The notes: generated by a model not told the origin, from the letters alone. Numbered from the stretch's first letter, positions 16,269 to 25,080 are shown. The stretch: DNA of 34,624 nucleotides from Planctomyces sp. (GCA_016795105.1 JAEUIH010000078.1:1-34624), one strand, 5' to 3'. Made by a program: numbers and translations.

Positions 16269-17920
16269 AACTAAATAACCAACCGTCCCGACAAGTCGCA
16301 CCAAAACCGGCAACCCTCAGATTCTGGAATCGCCGCGGTTTCATCCTTGTCGTTGTCACAATCGTGATCGTCCTGTTATCACTTGTTGCCTACACGTTTA
16401 CAGGCACCATGCAGGTGGAATACACCGCCTCGCTGATGCACGGCAGAGATGTTGAAGCACGTATGATGGCTGAATCGGCGATCGAATTCGTTGCTGCGAA
16501 GATTGCAGAACGTAACGCGGATCCGACAACCGTGGATCTGTATCATGATCCATCCACCTTTCGAGGACGAACGCTGACGGAAGCGGAGAATGATCGTGCT
16601 CAGGTGAAGTTCTCTGTCGTTACTCCTCACTCGGGCGCTGCCGGGGAGAGTATTCGTTTTGGACTCATGACTGAAAACGCGAAATTCAATTTGAATCGAC
16701 TGACAGAGTTTGATGATGACGACGACGAATCCACAACTCCGTTTGATGCGATCTCTCACGTCCCAGGAATGACCGAAGATATCGTCAATTCAATCATGGA
16801 CTGGATTGACAGCGATGAAGAGATCCGCGTCGGTGGAGCAGAATCTGAGTTCTATGAGACTCTGGCGGTACCGTACTCCGCAAGAAATGCGCCTATGGAA
16901 TCGATCGATGAACTGCTGCAGATTCAGGGTGTCACGCCTCAGATGTTCTACGGCGAAGATGCCAATCGCAACGGTACACTCGACCCCAATGAGAATGATG
17001 GTGATGCATCTCCGCCCTCTGACAATGCTGATGGCGTCCTTGACATTGGCTGGAGAGAGTTCTTTACCGTCGCCAGCCGTGAACGAAACACAATGGCAGA
17101 CGGTGCCGAGAAGATTAATCTGAACCAGGGGCTGATGACTGAGTTGTATGATGCGATTGAACCGGAATTCGGCGAAGACGCAGCTCAGTTTGTTGTCGCC
17201 TATCGTCTGTATGGCAATGCCAACGCAGATGCCGCAACTCAGCAGAGTCTCACAGTGGCACAGAAGGACGCTGCAACCGCTGTTGGTAAGGCACTGACGG
17301 GGGGAGTCGAAGGAACAGTAACTCGAGGTGGTATGGATCTTACCAAAGTTGCAGGATTCTCGTTCCGATCCATCTACGACCTGATCGATGCGGAAGTTGA
17401 AGCAGAGGTCAATGGCTCCCCTGTTACACTCACCAGCCCCTGGACTTCCGACGGTCTGCTGGAGTCAATGCCTCAGCTTGAACAGACAGTCTCGTGGGTG
17501 GATGACGCGTTTCTCGATGGCCGAATCAATATCAATGAAGCACCACGAGAAGTCCTCATGGCAATCCCAGGGATGACCGAAGCTATTGCCGACATGATCA
17601 TCCAGGCCAGGCCATCGCTGCAGTCAGAAGGCATGTCGCAGTCGGTGATGCTGAACCGAATCACTCCGGCATGGATTCTTGCCGAAGGTGTCGTAGAACT
17701 GGAGACGCTCAGAGTTCTCGGGCCATGGCTCACAACATCCGGTGATATGTACCGATTCCAGACATTGGGCCACTTCGAACAGGGGGGCCCGAATACTCGG
17801 CTTGAGGCTGTCATCGACGGCTCACAGAATCCTCCTCGACTCATTTTCCAGCGTGACCTGACGCCACTTGGGAGAGGATTTCAACCATGGGAACTGAACG
17901 GCCAGCAATCAAGTCGCTAA
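16265..17920 (+). CDS. gspK: Minor pseudopilin GspK-like
   Basis: This 551-residue protein has an N-terminal type III prepilin-like signal RRG/FILVVVTIVIVLLSLVAYTFTG without Glu at +5, the usual GspK exception. AESAIEFVAAKIAE follows. Two helix-hairpin-helix-like T2SSK segments are seen: VPGMTEDIVNSIMDWIDSDEE (about 164-184) and INEAPREVLMAIPGMTEAI (about 420-438). Between them lies a DxNxNGxLDPNE loop (about 237-248) that resembles an EF-hand calcium site. The protein is longer than classical GspK (about 320 aa). It would cap the pseudopilus with GspI and GspJ. Its start overlaps the gspJ stop by ATGA. Confidence 0.9.
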   Translation: MKLNNQPSRQVAPKPATLRFWNRRGFILVVVTIVIVLLSLVAYTFTGTMQVEYTASLMHGRDVEARMMAESAIEFVAAKIAERNADPTTVDLYHDPSTFRGRTLTEAENDRAQVKFSVVTPHSGAAGESIRFGLMTENAKFNLNRLTEFDDDDDESTTPFDAISHVPGMTEDIVNSIMDWIDSDEEIRVGGAESEFYETLAVPYSARNAPMESIDELLQIQGVTPQMFYGEDANRNGTLDPNENDGDASPPSDNADGVLDIGWREFFTVASRERNTMADGAEKINLNQGLMTELYDAIEPEFGEDAAQFVVAYRLYGNANADAATQQSLTVAQKDAATAVGKALTGGVEGTVTRGGMDLTKVAGFSFRSIYDLIDAEVEAEVNGSPVTLTSPWTSDGLLESMPQLEQTVSWVDDAFLDGRININEAPREVLMAIPGMTEAIADMIIQARPSLQSEGMSQSVMLNRITPAWILAEGVVELETLRVLGPWLTTSGDMYRFQTLGHFEQGGPNTRLEAVIDGSQNPPRLIFQRDLTPLGRGFQPWELNGQQSSR

Positions 17921-17933
17921 TGAACGAAGAACA

Positions 17934-18731
17934 ATGAACATTGTCCGTCAGGAACTTGTCAACTGGCTGAAAGCAGAGTTCCGAGCCGAACAAGAGTCTG
18001 ATTTTGCCGTTCTCAGACAGGTTCCGAATACTCGAGTTATCCGCTTTCTCGATCACTACACAAGCCTTGACTCAGCGGCACAGGAAGCACTTCTGGAGAT
18101 CCTTGTCGAGTGGTCATCGTATGGCCTGATCGAGCCTCCTCCTAATCCTGTATGGCAGCAGTATTCCAGCGCTGTCACACTCTCGGGAATTGGAACCGGC
18201 GTGCGATATACCGGTGTTAATCTTCTCGCAGGATTGATGAAAGACCCGAGTCATAACGGCCTTGAAGACTTCTATCGGAAACAGGGAGTCACCGGACTGG
18301 CAATGATCCTGCCTAAAGAGTTGATCAGCGATCTTTCCATGATCATTCCTGTCAAAATCCCAACACTTCGTCGCATGGTAAAGTCTGCATTCGTCAAGCT
18401 GTTCTCTGCTGAGATTTCTGACCTCGGAAGTGAGATTCTGCGTTACGAAGGTTCATTGAACGAATGTCGAGTCCGGGTTCAAATCCGTTACTCAGCAAGA
18501 ATGGGACGACCTCAGCTTGAATATAGTACCGAAGTCCACGGAAAGGGACGCGTAATCAAGACACCGGGCCTGTGCTTTGAATCTGTGCTCGGCGCTGGAT
18601 TCGGGAGCTGGGATTATCTGACAGAGGAAAACGCAGAACGTTCCATACAGCTTCTTACAGAACTTGTTCACTGGGTCGCACGACTTCCGGATCGCCTGCC
18701 GAAGGGTTGTTGTGAAGCGACTGCCAGATAG
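17934..18731 (+). CDS. Unrecognised protein at the end of the gsp operon
   Basis: This 265-residue protein starts 13 bases after gspK, preceded by the purine-rich GAACGAAG. There is no signal peptide. Its hydrophobic patches (LAMILPKELISDLSMIIPV, about 120-140) are not clear transmembrane helices. The middle and C-terminal parts alternate beta-type segments (VRVQIRYSARMGRPQLEYST, about 180-199) with a final amphipathic helix. It does not look like GspL, GspM or PilM-P: no actin-like ATPase motifs and no N-terminal membrane anchor. Co-transcription suggests a role with the secretion system, but no function can be assigned. Confidence 0.75.
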   Translation: MNIVRQELVNWLKAEFRAEQESDFAVLRQVPNTRVIRFLDHYTSLDSAAQEALLEILVEWSSYGLIEPPPNPVWQQYSSAVTLSGIGTGVRYTGVNLLAGLMKDPSHNGLEDFYRKQGVTGLAMILPKELISDLSMIIPVKIPTLRRMVKSAFVKLFSAEISDLGSEILRYEGSLNECRVRVQIRYSARMGRPQLEYSTEVHGKGRVIKTPGLCFESVLGAGFGSWDYLTEENAERSIQLLTELVHWVARLPDRLPKGCCEATAR

Positions 18732-18753
18732 TGAGACGGGAAGTCAATTTCGT

Positions 18754-18785
18754 GAGGAACGGTCTGGTTTCCAAACCCGTTCACC
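18754..18785 (+). terminator. Candidate hairpin after the gsp operon
   Basis: GAACGG (18757-18762) pairs with CCGTTC (18777-18782), and the inner GGTTT/AAACC also pairs. It lies 26 bases past the last operon stop. There is no T-run, so it may be a Rho-dependent or mRNA-stabilising structure. Confidence 0.3.
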
Positions 18786-18905
18786 TCTGGCACAGGGCCG
18801 GAGGGGTCTTTGCCTGGAACGGTCTTGGGAGTGAAGTCCGACCGGACGGCGGCTGAAATTCAGTACTCACTGTGGTCACGCAGTTACGCAAAAGATTGAT
18901 CCTGT

Positions 18906-18968
18906 AGGAGGTAAAATCACGCGATGCGCCACCGTTGGAATTCATTCGAACCTGACACTATTTCTTGA
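18906..18968 (+). other. Perfect Shine-Dalgarno with 14-codon mini-ORF
   Basis: AGGAGGT (18906-18912) stands 11 bases before ATG at 18924, which opens MRHRWNSFEPDTIS and stops at 18966-18968. It sits inside the 363-bp gap before the hydrolase gene. That gap otherwise holds only the hairpin above and a TTGACA (18965-18970) without a convincing -10. It could be a leader peptide or chance. Confidence 0.25.
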
Positions 18969-19094
18969 CATCTAAGCCTGCATGATGAAGCTCAGAACCT
19001 TTACAAAGTTATCAATGAGTGTCTTGATCATCTTCAAAAGCTTATACTGCGGTTCGATGTTTTTGTGTGATTGATCCAGGTGAGGAAATTGACG

Positions 19095-20309
19095 ATGTCC
19101 GGTTGCAGTTCGACATTTCTGGCCGTGTTGTTGATAACACTCTCTGTCAGCCCAACCGTTGCTCAGCAGGAAGAGGTTCCGAATTCCGACCTTCCGGTGA
19201 TCGAAAACGAAGTACTCAAAGAACGACTGAACAAAGCCTGCACTGACAACAGTCTGCCAGCGCTGTGGGCCGGCAGGTTTGTGACTGGACAACCACCTGT
19301 TCTGGCCGTCGCCGGTGTCCGCAAATGGAAAGAATCGGATCCTGCTCAAATCGATGACGCTGTGCATTTGGGGTCATGCACAAAAGCGATGACAGCTGCC
19401 ATGATCGCACAGTTGTGCTCAGAAGAAAAACTCACGCTGGATACGCCGCTCAAGACGGTGTTTGCTGACATATCCTGTGTTCAGGATTCTGTCTGGGGCG
19501 ATGTCACAATCAAAGAACTTCTGCAGCACAGAAGTGGTGTGCCGGCAAACATGACATATCCGGAATTTGATAAGGCCCACCCCGAGTCTCCTTCAGATGC
19601 TCGACGAATGATGCTGGAACGACTGTGTACTCTCAAACGGTCGAAGTCCCCAAAATTTCTGTATTCAAATGTTGGCTACACGCTGCTTGGCCATGTCGTG
19701 GAGACGATTGACGGAAAACCCTGGGAAGTTCGGATTCACGACCGACTCTTTACTCCACTTGGTATTCGTTCAGCCGGATTCGGGCCTGTCGGAAAACCAG
19801 ACGGTTCGACGTCCGAGTCAGTCCTTCCTGACAGAGTCTGGGGACATACAGAAGAATCAGGATTGGTCGGTCTCGCAAAATCACTGTTCAGCAAATCCAG
19901 CGAGGTCTCTCTGACGCCGGAACAGCACGACAATTCTCCCTGCATGGGACCGGCAGGACGAGTGCATATGAACATGCGGGACTGGGCGAAGTTCGCCATC
20001 GTTTATGGTCAGCCGAACGGCTACGAAACACTTGGAATTTCAAGAGATGTCTGGCAGGCAATCCTGACTCCACCCGAAACGACCGCTGAAAACGAAAGTT
20101 ATCACGGCGGATGGATCATCTTTGACGCACCCGCGTTTGATGGAAAAGGCTATTTCCACAATGGAAGCAACACGATGTGGTACTGTTACGCCGTGGTCAC
20201 TCCCGGAAAACAGCAGTGCATACTGGTTGCGACCAACTGCTACACGACACCAGCTCAAAAAGTCTGTGATGAAATCGCCAGAGAGCTGGTGAAGTTCCCG
20301 GCTGAGTGA
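19095..20309 (+). CDS. Serine beta-lactamase-like hydrolase, exported
   Basis: This 404-residue protein belongs to the class C beta-lactamase/penicillin-binding/esterase superfamily. A signal peptide is visible (MSGCSSTFLAVLLITLSVSPTVAQ). The catalytic SxxK is S94-C-T-K97, the second motif is Y190-S-N192, and an HNGS segment (355-358) takes the place of the KTG box. These three motifs support an active serine hydrolase of the EstB/AmpC-like fold. The substrate (peptidoglycan peptide, ester or lactam) is not predictable. I chose ATG 19095 over an upstream TTG at 19071 because GGTGAGGA stands about 8 bases before it and the signal peptide begins there. The next gene follows 28 bases later. Confidence 0.85.
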   Translation: MSGCSSTFLAVLLITLSVSPTVAQQEEVPNSDLPVIENEVLKERLNKACTDNSLPALWAGRFVTGQPPVLAVAGVRKWKESDPAQIDDAVHLGSCTKAMTAAMIAQLCSEEKLTLDTPLKTVFADISCVQDSVWGDVTIKELLQHRSGVPANMTYPEFDKAHPESPSDARRMMLERLCTLKRSKSPKFLYSNVGYTLLGHVVETIDGKPWEVRIHDRLFTPLGIRSAGFGPVGKPDGSTSESVLPDRVWGHTEESGLVGLAKSLFSKSSEVSLTPEQHDNSPCMGPAGRVHMNMRDWAKFAIVYGQPNGYETLGISRDVWQAILTPPETTAENESYHGGWIIFDAPAFDGKGYFHNGSNTMWYCYAVVTPGKQQCILVATNCYTTPAQKVCDEIARELVKFPAE

Positions 20310-20337
20310 ACCGGAGCCGTGACAGGTAACAAGTCAA

Positions 20338-20874
20338 ATGAACCAGAATCCGTATACACCTCCGGAATCGCAACAGCCCGTGATTCCTGCGTTGAACGTT
20401 GATCAGGCATTGGCCCGCCGCAATGTTCGTATTGCTCTCTTAATTCTGCTGATGCCGGCGGTTTACAATTTTTGTTGTTTCAACTTTCCTATGGGCTCAG
20501 CGACTCGTCAAACTTCGGTCCCTGCGGTCTTTGTCATCGCAAACTCCGCTGGCCTGATTTCCGTGGCTGCTGCAATCTGGTTCTTCGGCTACCTGGCACT
20601 GGAGCTCATCGTCAGGCTCATCCACTCCATCGTCGCCCGTCATTCAAAGGTCGATCAGTGGCGACATGCGCTCCATGTCACCCTGATGCGTCTACCTGTC
20701 TTCGCGATCTTCGGTGCCATCTTGTGGGTCATCTGGGTCGCTGCGTTCTACCAGGCTGGCATTGGATTCTATACGATTTCATGGCCAATTGGTCTGGCAG
20801 CACACTTACTGGCAGCTGGTCTCTACGTGCCGCTGATCTATCGATTCTATAGACTCGAATATCCAGTTCGATAA
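20338..20874 (+). CDS. Small multi-pass membrane protein
   Basis: This 178-residue protein opens MNQNPYTPPESQQP, an N-terminus common in planctomycete membrane proteins. About four hydrophobic helices follow: about 31-50, 62-88, 117-138 and 145-170. There are no catalytic motifs, and Cys46/Cys47 lie in the first helix. It is 28 bases after the hydrolase gene and preceded by AGGTAA, so it may be its operon partner. Function is unknown. Confidence 0.75.
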   Translation: MNQNPYTPPESQQPVIPALNVDQALARRNVRIALLILLMPAVYNFCCFNFPMGSATRQTSVPAVFVIANSAGLISVAAAIWFFGYLALELIVRLIHSIVARHSKVDQWRHALHVTLMRLPVFAIFGAILWVIWVAAFYQAGIGFYTISWPIGLAAHLLAAGLYVPLIYRFYRLEYPVR

Positions 20875-21064
20875 AGTTGTATTTGCTTCGGTCTTCTTTG
20901 GCGTTTTGATCTGGGCGTCGGCAGGGAAGACTCAGTCGCCTGCGGCTTGCCGTTAAACTGGCTGACTTTGGGAAAATCCAGGAATTCCGTGTAACCTATG
21001 CCGACTCCTGCTTAATCCACTTCTGGAGAGTCAGAAAGATCGGACGGCGAGAGCGAGAAGACAC

Positions 21065-23215
21065 ATGGAAAAGACCTGCAAAAAGTGTGAACAGCCGATT
21101 CCTGAAGATGCACCAGACGGCCTGTGTCCGTCCTGCATGTTGAGAGCGGCCCTGATTCCGATCGACAGCCCGCAGCTTCGACCAGACGATGAGCATCAAT
21201 TTCGATCGTTCAAGACACCGGGGCCCCCAACACCGGGGCCAAAACAGTTTCAGCCGGAAACGATCGAAACGCTGCGTCCACTGTTCCCGGATTTTGAGTT
21301 CATCTCACTGATTGGTTCCGGAGGTATGGGGGCTGTTTATCAGGTGCGCCAAAAGAAACTGGATCGCATGGTCGCACTCAAAATCATTCGCCCCGATGCA
21401 GCCAGTGACCCGGCGTTCGCCGAACGTTTCAATCGTGAAGCACGGACGATGGCCAGACTGAATCATACCGGGATAGTATCGATTCATGACTTTGGCGAGA
21501 TTTTCCTGCCCTCGGAGAATTTGGAAACGGCGCCCCTCGCTCAACAACTCTACTATCTCGTAATGGAGTTTGTCGATGGGGCCAACCTCCGGCAACTGAT
21601 GAACCAGAGACCGCTGAGCACAACGCTGGCACTTTCGATGATTTCACAAATCTGTGAAGCGCTTCAATTTGCACACGGCGAAGGGATTGTGCATCGAGAC
21701 ATCAAACCTGAAAACATCCTGATCGATACGCGTGGACGAGTGAAGATTGCTGACTTTGGCCTGGCAAAGCTGATCGCCGGTGACACCGATCAATTTACTC
21801 TCACCGGTACCCATCAGATTATGGGCACGCCTCGTTACATGGCTCCGGAGCAGATGGAGGGATCTCGCTCTGTTGATCACCGTGCTGATATCTACTCGCT
21901 CGGTGTTGTCTTTTATGAGATGCTGACCGGCGAAATTCCTGCGGGCCACTTTGATCCTCCGTCGCATAAAGCCGGAGTCGATCAGCGACTTGACTCCATC
22001 GTACTGAAAGCGATGACTCGAGACCGCGAACGTCGATTTCAAAGTGCTGCAGAGGTCGCCGCCGCCGTGTCCGCAATCACGGCCACGTCGTCAGATGACC
22101 AAATCTCTGAATTCAGGCCGGAAACGCGGTCCCTTGAAGCTGAGGAAAGACCGCAGGCGTTGTCCGAGTTTCTCAGTTATGAAGCTCGAGCCATCAGGAA
22201 CTGGGTCGCTGAACCGGCTCGTCAATCGAAAATCCCATTCTCAATTCGGATGCTGAGTCCGTTGTTGTGCCTGATCAGTCTGGTGGCGATGTTCTTCCCG
22301 TGCGTTGAAATTCTGGTCACGCACATTCCAATGGTTGCAGAAACTCCTCAGATGATGTTTTCGCCCATTGACCATGAACTTGGCACGCTGACGGTCCTGA
22401 TACTCGTTCTGGCGTTCATTTTTCAACTCAGCGGCATGAGTACATCCGCAACTGGAAAATGGACCGCGATTCTGCAGACAACCACGACGTTTGCGGCAAT
22501 TGCAGTGCTCGCCCTTTACCGGCATGTTTTCAGGTACAGACTGATCAATATTCATTACATAAGTCCTGATGGCAGCAGACCATCCATTGACACGATGGGC
22601 CATGATTTCGATGGAACAGTCTTTCGAGGGCGGGCGTTTCTTGGGTCCGTTCAGCATGAAATTCACCTCACTCAATGGGGTATCCTAGCTGCCGGTTGCC
22701 TGATCGCGCTACTGGTGGCCAATGTTTTCAGCCTCCGACTGGCATTGTCGCAAAGCCACCGATTACACCGAAACTCTCGAGTCCCTCGCAGCAGCCATAC
22801 AACATTGCCGGCAACTCAACTGGCAGGTCGCCTCCTGATCGCAATTGGTGCTTGTCTTATCCTGTTGGCATTCGGAGGATTCCTCATCGGAATGTTCACT
22901 GCAACCGCCGTCACGTCAGATGCTGATCTCGCCGGACTGCGACGAACCGGGCTGCGAATTCTGTTTTATCTTGCAGCTGTACTTGTTATTGGTGTCAGTG
23001 CAATTGTTGCCGGTATTCGAGTTCGACAGAGCAAAGGTATCATCTTCGCTCAACTCTGTTGCGTCGCATCGATCCTGTTCAGCGGCTTCGTCATCCCCAT
23101 AATTCTGCCTCTTGCTCTCTGGTGCCTTGTCGTCCTGAATCGCACGCCAAAGTCCTCATCACGCTCCGCCGTGATGTCGAACCCCTCCCAAAGTACTCAT
23201 CACGCTCCGTCGTGA
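21065..23215 (+). CDS. Serine/threonine protein kinase with zinc-ribbon-like N-terminus
   Basis: This is a 716-residue membrane-anchored Hanks-type kinase. The N-terminus has CKKC (5-8) and CPSC (23-26), a two-knuckle zinc-ribbon-like motif. The kinase domain runs about 78-345: glycine loop GSGGMG (84-89), ATP-binding Lys106 in VALK, catalytic HRDIKPEN (210-217), DFG (230-232), and a GTPRYMAPEQ activation-segment end. All key residues are present, so it should be active. Residues about 395-700 form roughly seven transmembrane helices. The last ~15 codons and the stop lie in a repeat element (23149-23317), so the native C-terminus may have been replaced. ATG is preceded by GAGAAG. Targets are unknown. 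Confidence 0.93.
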   Translation: MEKTCKKCEQPIPEDAPDGLCPSCMLRAALIPIDSPQLRPDDEHQFRSFKTPGPPTPGPKQFQPETIETLRPLFPDFEFISLIGSGGMGAVYQVRQKKLDRMVALKIIRPDAASDPAFAERFNREARTMARLNHTGIVSIHDFGEIFLPSENLETAPLAQQLYYLVMEFVDGANLRQLMNQRPLSTTLALSMISQICEALQFAHGEGIVHRDIKPENILIDTRGRVKIADFGLAKLIAGDTDQFTLTGTHQIMGTPRYMAPEQMEGSRSVDHRADIYSLGVVFYEMLTGEIPAGHFDPPSHKAGVDQRLDSIVLKAMTRDRERRFQSAAEVAAAVSAITATSSDDQISEFRPETRSLEAEERPQALSEFLSYEARAIRNWVAEPARQSKIPFSIRMLSPLLCLISLVAMFFPCVEILVTHIPMVAETPQMMFSPIDHELGTLTVLILVLAFIFQLSGMSTSATGKWTAILQTTTTFAAIAVLALYRHVFRYRLINIHYISPDGSRPSIDTMGHDFDGTVFRGRAFLGSVQHEIHLTQWGILAAGCLIALLVANVFSLRLALSQSHRLHRNSRVPRSSHTTLPATQLAGRLLIAIGACLILLAFGGFLIGMFTATAVTSDADLAGLRRTGLRILFYLAAVLVIGVSAIVAGIRVRQSKGIIFAQLCCVASILFSGFVIPIILPLALWCLVVLNRTPKSSSRSAVMSNPSQSTHHAPS

Positions 23216-23317
23216 TGTCGAGCACCTGGCTGCGATTCCCCAAGCCCCCACCAACCCACCGTGACGTGTAACGCATGCCACGCAGCGACCAACGCAGCGG
23301 AGCGTGATGAGGACTTT
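23149..23317. mobile_element. MITE-like element with 21-bp terminal inverted repeats
   Basis: AAAGTCCTCATCACGCTCC plus GC (23149-23169) and its exact reverse complement (23297-23317) bound a 169-bp element. A further internal copy of the end sequence is at 23190-23222, with one base changed in the loop (CTCCGT). Each copy has an ATCACG/CGTGAT dyad. The left end lies inside the kinase coding sequence and supplies its terminal codons and stop. There is no transposase, and the flanking duplication is undetermined. The same family occurs at 238-459. Confidence 0.6.
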
Positions 23318-23449
23318 AGACCAGGGCTCGCTTCATCATGCGAAGCTTGATGGCTACTATTCCAGAGCCACCCAGCGGCTCAGCGGAGCCGAAGCGATCT
23401 CGAATTCTGAGAGACGTTCTTATCGTTCAACAAGAAACGGAAGGTACTC

Positions 23450-24400
23450 ATGCTCTACTTCAAAAGCAGCGTGGTCATTGTATTGGCTGTGATCTGCACC
23501 TGGACCTCCACAGCGAACGCTCAACTTGGAGGTTCTCGGGCAGGTGTCGATTCCGGTGACTCAACGGTTCCATCGTTGCCACTCCTCAGTCGGGAAGTCG
23601 TCGAAGGTTTCATTACCATTGAAGGTCGTGCGGAAGTCCGAGTCCGTCCGGCAGAGATCCGGATTGTGCTGGCTGTCACGGGAGAAGGACAATCGGCTGA
23701 TCAGTGTCAGGCTGCGATCAGCGAAACGATCACCCAGCTCCGGTCGTCATGGACCGAAATCGGCATACCCGCAGAAAACACTGTTGAAGATTTTATCGCC
23801 GTCCTGCCACTCTACGCATGGGGACTTGAAAAGCAGGGCGATCGTGAGGTCGGTGTCGAAAAGAAGGCCGGCTTTCGTATGCAAACCAACCTGCATCTAT
23901 CGGTCCCAAATGATACGACAGCAACAACAGCCCTAAAGCTGGCATTCAAACACGGTGTCACCGATATCATTGCATTTGATTACTGGAGCAGAGAACTGGA
24001 CGATGTCAGGAATCAGGCTCGCAAACAGGCAGTCAAGGCCGCTCGAGACAAAGCTGATGTCCTGCTGGATGCTCTGTTCGAAACTCGCCCTCAGGTCATC
24101 AACCTGCAGGAGCAAACTGTGGTCCGATATCCAGAGTCTCTTTATCACTCATTCGTGAATACTCACGATGAAGAAATCTCAAATGGCTGGCGCAGCGATA
24201 TTCCACTCATCCGCGCTTATCGGCCCCGCAATACCTACTATCGAGGACTCTTCCCGGACGCCGATCTGATGGCTCGAGAACTGCCGATGAATCCTGAGAT
24301 CTCAGTGGTTTCCACAGTGAGACTGTACTTTGATTCGCCCGCCGCTGATTCGACAGCGAAGAAGAATCCTGACCTTCAGAAATCTGTTGAGAGAGAGTGA
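23450..24400 (+). CDS. SIMPL-domain (DUF541) exported protein
   Basis: This 316-residue protein has a signal peptide (MLYFKSSVVIVLAVICTWTSTANA). It then has the SIMPL pattern: ITIEGRAEVRVRPAEIRIVLAVTGEG (about 55-80), QAAISETITQLRSSWTEIGIPAENT, and the later RNQARKQAVKAARDKADVLLDAL (about 186-208). Family members are periplasmic or secreted oligomeric proteins (e.g. BP26/OMP28) with poorly known roles in stress tolerance. ATG is preceded by GGAAGG at 6 bases. The upstream 234 bp are mostly the MITE-like element, so the promoter must lie in or just after it. Only the family assignment is firm. Confidence 0.85.
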   Translation: MLYFKSSVVIVLAVICTWTSTANAQLGGSRAGVDSGDSTVPSLPLLSREVVEGFITIEGRAEVRVRPAEIRIVLAVTGEGQSADQCQAAISETITQLRSSWTEIGIPAENTVEDFIAVLPLYAWGLEKQGDREVGVEKKAGFRMQTNLHLSVPNDTTATTALKLAFKHGVTDIIAFDYWSRELDDVRNQARKQAVKAARDKADVLLDALFETRPQVINLQEQTVVRYPESLYHSFVNTHDEEISNGWRSDIPLIRAYRPRNTYYRGLFPDADLMARELPMNPEISVVSTVRLYFDSPAADSTAKKNPDLQKSVERE

Positions 24401-24426
24401 GAGAGACAGAGTTCCGGAAGGTCAGG
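24368..24426 (+). terminator. Inverted repeat spanning the SIMPL gene stop
   Basis: CCTGACCTTC (24368-24377) and GAAGGTCAGG (24417-24426) are perfect 10-bp arms with a 39-nt GA-rich loop, followed by TTCTTT. The left arm is inside the coding sequence. It lies between convergent genes and could terminate the plus-strand transcript. The long loop makes this uncertain. Confidence 0.35.
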
Positions 24427-24464
24427 TTCTTTGACGAATGACTGAGAGAAGTTCGGCCAACGGA

Positions 24465-24929
24465 CTAGATTTGGCGGTCAGTGCGTCGCTTCTTTGGCTC
24501 AGATGACTCTTCCTTCTCGTCATCATCATCATCGTCTCGCTCGTCTTTCTCACGAGCCTGTTCCTTCTTCTTTGCTTCTTCCTTTCGGCGTTCCTTCAGC
24601 TGCTGTTCCAATCGCTCAGCCTGAGCTTTCTCTTTCTTCTCCGCGTCTCGATAGACAGAAGAAAGCTCCTTGAGCGATTCCTTAACAGGTTCTTGCTTGA
24701 AGGACGAACCAGCGGTCATCGCGCCACATCCCTGCTGTCCAGGAATCTCATAACTCTGGTCCAGGCTTCGAATCGCGAAACCTACGTCCTTGAGCTCTTC
24801 GTTGACTGAGGTCGCAACGACACTCATGCCGGCTGTCAGACCAACAACGGCAACAGTGCCAACCACAACGGCCTCTGCTGACAGGATCACTCCCACTTCG
24901 TCCGTCCAAAGTGACTTCAGTACTCTCAT
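24465..24929 (-). CDS. Small pilin-like protein with charged C-terminus
   Basis: This is a 154-residue protein. A short basic leader, MRVLKSLWTDEVG, precedes a hydrophobic helix, VILSAEAVVVGTVAVVGLTAGMSVVA (about 14-39). A Glu lies near the helix start, reminiscent of Flp/TadE-type pilins, though spacing from Gly to Glu is six rather than five. A conserved-looking segment, IRSLDQSYEIPGQQGCGAMTAGSSF, follows at about 53-77. The rest is a highly charged, probably coiled-coil tail (EKKEKAQAERLEQQLKERRKEE) ending in a DDDDDD run. I recall similar small proteins in planctomycetes, with unknown role. ATG is preceded by GGGAGAAG. It lies downstream of the AAA gene on the same strand, but its own upstream region is rich in dyads. 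Confidence 0.65.
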   Translation of the reverse strand: MRVLKSLWTDEVGVILSAEAVVVGTVAVVGLTAGMSVVATSVNEELKDVGFAIRSLDQSYEIPGQQGCGAMTAGSSFKQEPVKESLKELSSVYRDAEKKEKAQAERLEQQLKERRKEEAKKKEQAREKDERDDDDDDEKEESSEPKKRRTDRQI

Positions 24930-24970
24930 CTCTCTCTTCTCCCATCAAAATTCACCAAGTCTGACCCCAT

Positions 24971-25080
24971 GACATATGAACATATGTCCGGGTAGGCCTG
25001 TAACGACTTTGACGATTATGACGGTCGTTTACACCTCTTTACAAAATGTAAAATAGGGAATTTGGGAGTTTTGCGCAAAA
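24971..25080 (-). promoter_or_regulatory. Cluster of dyads upstream of the pilin-like gene
   Basis: Three palindromes and one looser dyad lie in the 158-bp gap. GACATATG/CATATGTC (24971-24978 and 24981-24988) has a 2-nt spacer. TTTACA/TGTAAA is at 25038-25052. TTTTGCGCAAAA is at 25069-25080. AACGAC/GTCGTT is at 25002-25007 and 25024-25029. The first is 42-60 bases upstream of the start codon, a typical operator position. The last is close to the AAA gene stop and may be part of its terminator. Confidence 0.5.

Noticed and set aside
18965-18993. TTGACA as the -35 of a promoter for the hydrolase gene
   Set aside because: No acceptable -10 hexamer is found 16-18 bases downstream.
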